Shown: one piece after another, positions 7,092 through 11,069 of the stretch
Numbering within the stretch: position 1 is the first letter of the stretch
Layout: every line of letters starts with the position of its first letter
DNA from: Pseudomonadota bacterium
GTDB taxonomy: Bacteria; Pseudomonadota; Alphaproteobacteria; Sphingomonadales; Sphingomonadaceae
Length of the DNA stretch: 11,069 nucleotides
Assembly (NCBI GenBank): GCA_023417515.1
Contig: JAEZFL010000108.1
Location: 1-11,069 of the forward strand
Direction: 5' to 3'
Program-made: the position numbers and the translations under genes
The notes under the pieces: generated by a model
What the model saw: only the letters and a program-made list of their open reading frames with translations
Databases searched by the model: none
What the model was told of the DNA's origin: nothing

Positions 7092-7520
7092 GTGCACTTC
7101 CTGCTGCCGATCCTGGGGCTGGCCCTGATCTGGGCCTGGTGGAGCGGCAGGCTGAAACAATTCACGATCGACGACGCGATCGGCGCGACCGTGTTCGTCC
7201 TCGGCGTCCGAATGCTGACGACGGGCAAGATCCTGCCGGGAGCGGTCCTGATGGCAGGCGGTCTGCTCTATGTCGGCTACCGCCGCGGCCGCTTCCGTCG
7301 CGACACGGCCATGCCGCTCGACGATGCCCGGCGGCTGCTCGGGGTCCCCGAAGGCGCCAGCATTGCCGACATCCGCGCGGCGCACCGGCGTCTGATCGCC
7401 AAGGTGCATCCTGATGCTGGAGGCTCGGAGGAGCTGGCGCAGAGGATCAACGCGGCGCGCGACGCCTTGATCGCGGCGCACGCACGCGGCAACGGATCGC
7501 GGCGCGACTCCATTTCCTGA
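7092..7520 (+). CDS. Membrane-anchored J-domain protein
   Basis: The protein has 142 residues from GTG at 7092, one base after the mipZ stop. The N-terminal part is hydrophobic, with spans at about 2-18, 28-42 and 47-62, followed by a basic stretch (YRRGRFRR). The C-terminal half is a short J-domain: DDARRLLGVPEGASIADIRAAHRRLIAKVHPDAGGSEE with the essential HPD at 106-108. J-domains stimulate DnaK ATPase, so this should recruit DnaK to the inner membrane. The arrangement resembles Tim14/Pam18-like and other C-terminal-J proteins of alphaproteobacteria. It has no zinc-finger or substrate domain, so it is not DnaJ itself. An in-frame ATG at 7050 would overlap mipZ and adds residues that look non-native. 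Confidence 0.87.
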   Translation: MHFLLPILGLALIWAWWSGRLKQFTIDDAIGATVFVLGVRMLTTGKILPGAVLMAGGLLYVGYRRGRFRRDTAMPLDDARRLLGVPEGASIADIRAAHRRLIAKVHPDAGGSEELAQRINAARDALIAAHARGNGSRRDSIS

Positions 7521-7545
7521 CCGCGCCGTAAGGAGCCTCACCGAC

Positions 7546-8925
7546 ATGCACCAATTCCATCCGACGACCCTGCGCGAATATGACATCCGCGGAATCGTCG
7601 GCCAGACGCTCGGGGAAGCGGACTCGGAGGCGATCGGGCGCACCTTCGGGACCCTGGTGCGCCGCGTCGGCGGCAGCCGGGTCGCGGTCGGCTATGACGG
7701 GCGCGAAAGCTCGCCGGCGCTCGAAGCGGCGCTGGTCAAGGGCCTGAACGCTGCCGGCGTTGACGCGGTGCGGATCGGCCTCGGGGCGACTCCGATGCTC
7801 TATTATGCGGAAGCCGTGCTCGACGTGGACGGCGGCATCATGATCACCGGCAGCCACAACCCGCCCGATTATAACGGCTTCAAGATGGTGCTTGAGCACG
7901 GGCCCTTCTTTGGCGCCGACATCCAGAAGCTCGGGCAGATGGCCGCGGCGGCGGACTGGGAGAGCGGCGCGGGCAAGGTCGAGGAGGTCGACATCGAGGA
8001 TCGCTATGTCGATCGGCTCCTTCAGGGCTTCGACGGGCCGGCGCTGAAGGTCGGCTGGGACGCCGGCAATGGCGCCGCTGGCCCCGCGCTCGAGAAGCTG
8101 GTCGCGAAGCTGCCGGGCGAGCATCACACACTCTACACCGACATCGACAGCCGCTTCCCCAACCACCATCCCGATCCGACCGACGAGAAGAATCTCGCCG
8201 ATTTGAAGCGCTTGGTGACAGAGAAAGGCCTCGACCTAGGCATCGCCTTCGACGGGGATGGTGACCGGATTGGTGCGGTCGACGGGCAGGGGCGGGTGAT
8301 CTGGGGCGACCAGCTTCTCTCGATCCTCGCCGCGCCGGTTCTGGAGAAGGTGCCCGGCGCCACGATCATCGCCGACGTGAAGGCGAGCCAGGCGCTCTAT
8401 GACCGCGTCGCCGAGCTCGGCGGCCAGCCCCTGATGTGGAAGACCGGCCACAGCCTCATCAAGCAGAAGATGAAGGAGACCGGCTCCCCGCTCGCCGGCG
8501 AAATGAGCGGTCACGTCTTCTTCGCGCACGATTATTACGGCTTCGACGACGCCCTTTACGCCGCGGTCCGCCTGATCCGCGCCCTCGGCCGTCTCGGCAA
8601 GCCGCTGGCCCGGCTGCGCGACGAGATGCCCGACATGGTCAACACGCCGGAGATGCGCTTCCAGGTGGACGAGAGCCGCAAGTTCGCGGTGGTCGACGAG
8701 GTGCTGGAGCGGCTCGAGAGCAATGGCGCTCAGGTCAACCGCACCGACGGCGCGCGGGTGAACACCGCCGACGGCTGGTGGCTTCTGCGCGCGTCGAACA
8801 CGCAGGACGTGCTGGTCGCCCGCGCCGAGGCGAAGGACGTCGCGGGGCTCGAGCGGCTCGTCGCACAGATCGACGAGCAGCTCGCTCTGTCGGGCGTGGA
8901 GCGCGGGCCTCAGGCGGGCCACTGA
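7546..8925 (+). CDS. Phosphomannomutase/phosphoglucomutase (PgmG/AlgC/ManB type)
   Basis: The enzyme interconverts mannose-6-P/mannose-1-P and glucose-6-P/glucose-1-P through a phosphoserine, supplying sugar nucleotides for exopolysaccharide and LPS-type glycolipids. The protein has 459 residues, as expected for bifunctional PMM/PGM. Four signature loops are intact: TGSHNPPDYNGFK with catalytic Ser103, the metal loop DGDGDR (236-241), the sugar-specificity loop GEMSGH (318-323) and the phosphate loop RASNTQ (415-420). The N-terminal REYDIRG is also typical. AAGGAG lies ten bases before the ATG. It resembles Sphingomonas PgmG, used in sphingan gum biosynthesis, but I leave the symbol blank because manB, algC and pgmG are all used for this family. 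It follows the J-domain gene by 25 bases and is probably in the mipZ cluster. Confidence 0.96.
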   Translation: MHQFHPTTLREYDIRGIVGQTLGEADSEAIGRTFGTLVRRVGGSRVAVGYDGRESSPALEAALVKGLNAAGVDAVRIGLGATPMLYYAEAVLDVDGGIMITGSHNPPDYNGFKMVLEHGPFFGADIQKLGQMAAAADWESGAGKVEEVDIEDRYVDRLLQGFDGPALKVGWDAGNGAAGPALEKLVAKLPGEHHTLYTDIDSRFPNHHPDPTDEKNLADLKRLVTEKGLDLGIAFDGDGDRIGAVDGQGRVIWGDQLLSILAAPVLEKVPGATIIADVKASQALYDRVAELGGQPLMWKTGHSLIKQKMKETGSPLAGEMSGHVFFAHDYYGFDDALYAAVRLIRALGRLGKPLARLRDEMPDMVNTPEMRFQVDESRKFAVVDEVLERLESNGAQVNRTDGARVNTADGWWLLRASNTQDVLVARAEAKDVAGLERLVAQIDEQLALSGVERGPQAGH

Positions 8926-8927
8926 GG

Positions 8928-9185
8928 GTGGGGTCGGGCTCGCTCTGGCATCCCGAGGCGGCCGCCTTCTGCGTCGCCTGGGTGGCGATCGCGACGGCCG
9001 GCTTCGTCCTCGAGGGCTTTCTCGCAGGAGCCTTTCTCACCTTCGGCCTGATGGGCGTGCTCATGCCGGTCAGCCTCTTCCTGCTCGGCAAGAAGGAGGA
9101 CGCGGTTCTCGAGCGCACGATGCGGTGGTCCCTGCTGATCGGCGCGGGACTCCTACTGGCGCTCGTTCACGCTCTCGGCGCCTAG
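8928..9185 (+). CDS. Small hydrophobic membrane protein, 85 residues
   Basis: From GTG at 8928, two bases after the mutase stop, an open frame of 85 residues runs to TAG at 9183-9185. It is strongly hydrophobic: spans at about 12-32, 34-53 and 66-82, with a charged loop GKKEDAVLER (54-63) between the second and third. No family is recognised. The codon choice and hydrophobic pattern look genuine, and tight coupling to the upstream gene suggests translation depends on it; the ribosome site is weak. Its stop overlaps the stop of the convergent exonuclease gene inside a CTAG. The longer open frame starting at 8436 runs inside the mutase gene and is not coding there. Confidence 0.72.
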   Translation: MGSGSLWHPEAAAFCVAWVAIATAGFVLEGFLAGAFLTFGLMGVLMPVSLFLLGKKEDAVLERTMRWSLLIGAGLLLALVHALGA

Positions 9186-10180
9186 TCGTCCTCGTCCTCG
9201 TAGCCGACGAGGTTCAATTCGCGCGCCTTGATCTGGCGAGTCATGCACCAGTGCATCAGCGCCTCCTCGCGCCCGTGGGTGATCCATACTTCCTTGGGCG
9301 CGATCTCGCGGATCGTCGTGGTCAGCTCGTCCCAGTCGGCGTGGTCGGAGATGATCAGCGGAAGCTCGACATTGCGCTGGCGGGCACGCTGGCGGACCCG
9401 CATCCAGCCGGACGCCATCGCGGTGATCGGCTCGGGCAGGCGCCGCGACCAGCGGTCGTTGAGAGCGCCCGGCGGAGCGATGACGATCCGGCCCCTGAGC
9501 TCGTCCTTGGCGACGCCGGTGGCCGGGCGAAGGTCGCCGAGCTCGACGCCCCATTCGACATAGAGGTCGCACAGGCGCTGGAGCGCCCCGTGGATATAGA
9601 TTGGGTCGTGATGGCCGCGGGCGCGAAGCTCCATGATCAGCCGCTGCGCCTTGCCGAGCGCATAGGCGCCGACCAGGACGCAGCGGTCGGGATTGTCGGC
9701 GAGGCGGGCGAGCAGCTTGTCGACCTCGCTCTCGGTCGCCGGGTGGCGGAAGACGGGGAGGCCGAACGTCGCCTCGGTGATGAAGATGTCGCACGGCACC
9801 GGCTGGAACGGCGCGCAGGTGGGGTCGGGCCGGCGCTTATAGTCGCCCGAGACGACCACCCGCTCGCCCTGATGGTCGAGGACGATCTGGGCGGAGCCGA
9901 GGACGTGTCCGGCAGGAACGAAGCTGACTTCCACCTCGCCGACCCGCATCACCTCGCCATAAGCGACGGGGCGGCCCTTCTGCGCGCCATAGCGGCAGTC
10001 CATGATCGCCAGCGTCTCGGGAGTCGCCCACACTTCTGAGTGGCCGCCGCAGGCATGATCGCCATGGCCGTGGGTGACGAGCGCGCGCTCCTTGGGCCGC
10101 GACGGATCGATCCAGGCGTCGGCCGGCGCCACGTAAATCCCTTCCGGAAAGGGAGTGATCCAGGAACCAAGCCGCGCCAT
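9182..10180 (-). CDS. Ligase-associated DNA exonuclease (metallo-beta-lactamase / beta-CASP-like)
   Basis: The protein has 332 residues from ATG at 10180-10178. Family members are putative exonucleases usually encoded with an ATP-dependent DNA ligase, an Lhr-type helicase and a phosphoesterase, a set thought to act in DNA repair. The metal site is visible: THGHGDHA (HxHxDH at 37-42), AGHVLGSA (90-97), SGDYK (111-115, Asp113), and the terminal SDHADW with His280. The family signature EATFGLPVFRHP is at 136-147. A GTG two codons upstream (10186) is an alternative start. There is no clear ribosome site, while TATAGT sits just before the start, so a leaderless message is possible. The helicase partner begins at about 10890, facing away; the ligase is not present. 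The 304-residue rightward frame (9125-10039) is a shadow. Confidence 0.94.
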   Translation of the reverse strand: MARLGSWITPFPEGIYVAPADAWIDPSRPKERALVTHGHGDHACGGHSEVWATPETLAIMDCRYGAQKGRPVAYGEVMRVGEVEVSFVPAGHVLGSAQIVLDHQGERVVVSGDYKRRPDPTCAPFQPVPCDIFITEATFGLPVFRHPATESEVDKLLARLADNPDRCVLVGAYALGKAQRLIMELRARGHHDPIYIHGALQRLCDLYVEWGVELGDLRPATGVAKDELRGRIVIAPPGALNDRWSRRLPEPITAMASGWMRVRQRARQRNVELPLIISDHADWDELTTTIREIAPKEVWITHGREEALMHWCMTRQIKARELNLVGYEDEDD

Positions 10181-10245
10181 CGGCACTATATGGGCGACGG
10201 TCCGTTAGAGGCCAAGCAGCGCACCTACGACGGAGGATGAAGAGC

Positions 10246-10440
10246 ATGGACCTCGGGGGCTTCAACTGGACGCTGATCACCATCATCGGGCCGCTGCTGC
10301 TCGCGCTGGTCATCATCGTGGCGGTGCTTCGCAATCGCGTGTCGAAGGACGTCGCCGAGAAGAGCGAGCGCGCGACTCGCGACCTTTATCGCGAGGAGAA
10401 TCGTGCCCATCGCGACGACGACGACGAGGACCGCATCTAG
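10246..10440 (+). CDS. Small single-span membrane protein with charged tail, 64 residues
   Basis: GGAGG at 10232-10236 sits nine bases before the ATG at 10246; an ATG at 10237 directly abuts it and is too close, so the shorter start (64 residues, beginning MDLGGFNW) is preferred. One membrane helix spans about 8-28, followed by a highly charged cytoplasmic tail (about 29-64) ending in an acidic run DDDDED. I recall similar small proteins in sphingomonads next to ligase-associated genes, but no function is known. It is divergent from the exonuclease gene across a gap of about 65 bases. Its stop TAG (10438-10440) overlaps the stop of the convergent four-span protein in a CTAG. Confidence 0.78.
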   Translation: MDLGGFNWTLITIIGPLLLALVIIVAVLRNRVSKDVAEKSERATRDLYREENRAHRDDDDEDRI

Positions 10441-10841
10441 GAAGACTCGCGCGCTGTCAGGCGGCCGCCCAGCATGCCCGCGGCCAGCTTGCTGAGCCAG
10501 GAGATCAGGAGCGGCAGCCAGGCGGTGAAGGCGGCGCGCTGGAATGACGCGAGCAGGACCAGGTCGACCAGGATGAAGGTCGCGGCCGGCGTCAGTGCCA
10601 GCGCCAGGTCGTAACAGTGGCGGCGAACCGCGAGATGGCCGGCCAGGGCGAAGAGCGGGATGCCGCCAAGGATCCCAGCGATCGGGGCGACACGCGCGGC
10701 ATAAGCCTGATAGAGAGCGGGCGGATGGCCGGGCGCGACGACATAGGCATAGACCAGCACCCAGGCGACGACGACCGCCGTGAGCAACGCCGTCGCGGCA
10801 AGGCCGAGCGCGGCGGCGCGCGCGATGAGGCGGGGCTCCAT
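10437..10841 (-). CDS. Four-span membrane protein of unknown function, 134 residues
   Basis: From ATG at 10841-10839, the protein has four hydrophobic segments at about 9-36, 52-71, 78-99 and 105-126, with short connecting loops and a charged C-terminus (RLTARESS). No conserved catalytic motif is seen and I do not recognise the family. No good ribosome site precedes the ATG. It is divergent from the helicase gene with about 50 bases between them and convergent with the 64-residue protein. The rightward frame 10595-10783 and the leftward frame 10592-11008 are shadows. Confidence 0.72.
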   Translation of the reverse strand: MEPRLIARAAALGLAATALLTAVVVAWVLVYAYVVAPGHPPALYQAYAARVAPIAGILGGIPLFALAGHLAVRRHCYDLALALTPAATFILVDLVLLASFQRAAFTAWLPLLISWLSKLAAGMLGGRLTARESS

Positions 10842-10889
10842 TCGCCGACGTTAGGAGAAGCTGGCGAGGGCGGCAACGCGCTGCCGCCG

Positions 10890-11069
10890 GTGATCGCGGA
10901 CTGGTTCAAGGCGAGGGGCTGGGCGCCGCGGCGGCACCAGCTCGAGATGGTCGAAGCCGGGCGGGCCGGGCGAAGCGTTCTGCTGGTGGCGGCGACCGGC
11001 GCGGGCAAGACCCTGGCGGGGTTCTTGCCGAGCTTGATCGAGCTCAGTTCCTCCCCGAGCTTGCTCGGG
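10890..11069 (+). CDS. Ligase-associated DEXH-box helicase (Lhr family), N-terminal 60 residues only
   Basis: The reading frame runs off the window edge. From GTG at 10890 it reads IADWFKARGW, then a Q-motif-like RRHQLEMVEAGRAGRS, and Walker A ATGAGKT (10992-11012) followed by LAGFLPSLIEL. This combination is typical of Lhr-type superfamily 2 helicases encoded with the ligase-associated exonuclease; they unwind DNA or DNA/RNA duplexes with ATP. The start is uncertain: GTG at 10890 has no good ribosome site, an in-frame CTG at 10881 has GAGGGCGG before it, and family proteins usually have a few residues ahead of the LPPVIADWF-like segment. The last seven or so codons (from 11046, Ser-Ser-Ser-Pro-Ser-Leu-Leu-Gly) coincide with a repeat-like palindrome, so the sequence beyond the edge may be disrupted. 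Confidence 0.87.
   Translation, partial: MIADWFKARGWAPRRHQLEMVEAGRAGRSVLLVAATGAGKTLAGFLPSLIELSSSPSLLG
11049..11069. repeat. Start of a second palindromic repeat, cut by the window edge, inside the helicase frame
   Basis: TCCTCCCC (11049-11056) matches the first arm of the 5197-5337 element at seven of eight bases and is followed by a perfect hairpin CCCGAG-CTTG-CTCGGG (11054-11069) that reaches the last base. In the intergenic element the same order is seen: TCCTCCC arm, small GC hairpin, then a GGGGAGG strand. I recall 'TCCTCCCCGAGCTTGCTCGGGGAGG' as a common sphingomonad repeat start. Only 21 bases are visible, so this is tentative. Confidence 0.55.

Noticed and set aside
5525..7228. Leftward open frame of 567 codons covering panC, the divergent gap and mipZ
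   Set aside because: It overlaps panC out of frame and mipZ on the opposite strand, and the protein is low-complexity. Shadow frame.
9125..10039. Rightward open frame of 304 codons opposite the exonuclease
   Set aside because: The exonuclease on the other strand has all family motifs; this frame shows none and starts inside the 85-residue protein gene.
1..11069. CRISPR arrays, insertion sequences, rRNA or tRNA genes
   Set aside because: Reading both strands showed no regularly spaced repeats, no transposase-like protein and no structural RNA gene; the only repeats are the palindromic elements reported.

Overview
The window looks like a piece of chromosome from a Sphingomonadales alphaproteobacterium (Sphingomonas and relatives). 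The evidence is the high GC content, a clear mipZ division-site gene, a PgmG-type phosphomannomutase/phosphoglucomutase, a COG3146-type acyltransferase behind a RidA gene, a split ligase-associated DNA-processing locus, and hairpin-rich palindromic repeats of a type I recall from sphingomonad genomes. Genus-level placement is inference.

Layout. Positions 1-870 hold the N-terminal 290 residues of an unrecognised multi-span membrane protein on the minus strand, cut by the window edge and with a visibly less GC-rich 5' end. After a short AT-richer gap come ridA-family (1027-1491) and a FemAB/GNAT-like acyltransferase (1510-2646), then a secreted S9 prolyl-oligopeptidase-family peptidase (2704-4788) behind its own candidate promoter. 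It converges, with two bases between, on a small Sel1-repeat protein (4791-5093, minus), whose upstream region carries a CtrA-like half-site and a GANTC site. A 141-bp nested palindrome (5197-5337) lies directly against the stop codon of panC (5338-6186, minus). panC is divergent from mipZ (6284-7090), which heads a tight rightward cluster: mipZ, a membrane-anchored J-domain protein (7092-7520), phosphomannomutase/phosphoglucomutase (7546-8925) and an 85-residue membrane protein (8928-9185).

The right part is a DNA-repair neighbourhood. It has a ligase-associated metallo-beta-lactamase-fold exonuclease (9182-10180, minus), a 64-residue single-span protein (10246-10440, plus), a four-span membrane protein (10437-10841, minus), and the start of a ligase-associated Lhr-type DEXH helicase (from about 10890, plus). 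The ATP-dependent ligase that usually accompanies this set is not in the window. The helicase reading frame runs, at the window's last 21 bases, into sequence resembling the start of a palindromic repeat.

How the genes fit together. MipZ positions FtsZ. The mutase feeds mannose-/glucose-1-phosphate into envelope polysaccharides. PanC supplies pantothenate for CoA. The exonuclease and helicase belong to a nucleic-acid repair set. Most of the window is core genome. The parts most worth pursuing are the unrecognised protein at the left edge, the repeat family (one intergenic copy, one apparent intragenic copy), the rearranged ligase-associated locus, and three convergent gene pairs with almost no room between their stop codons.
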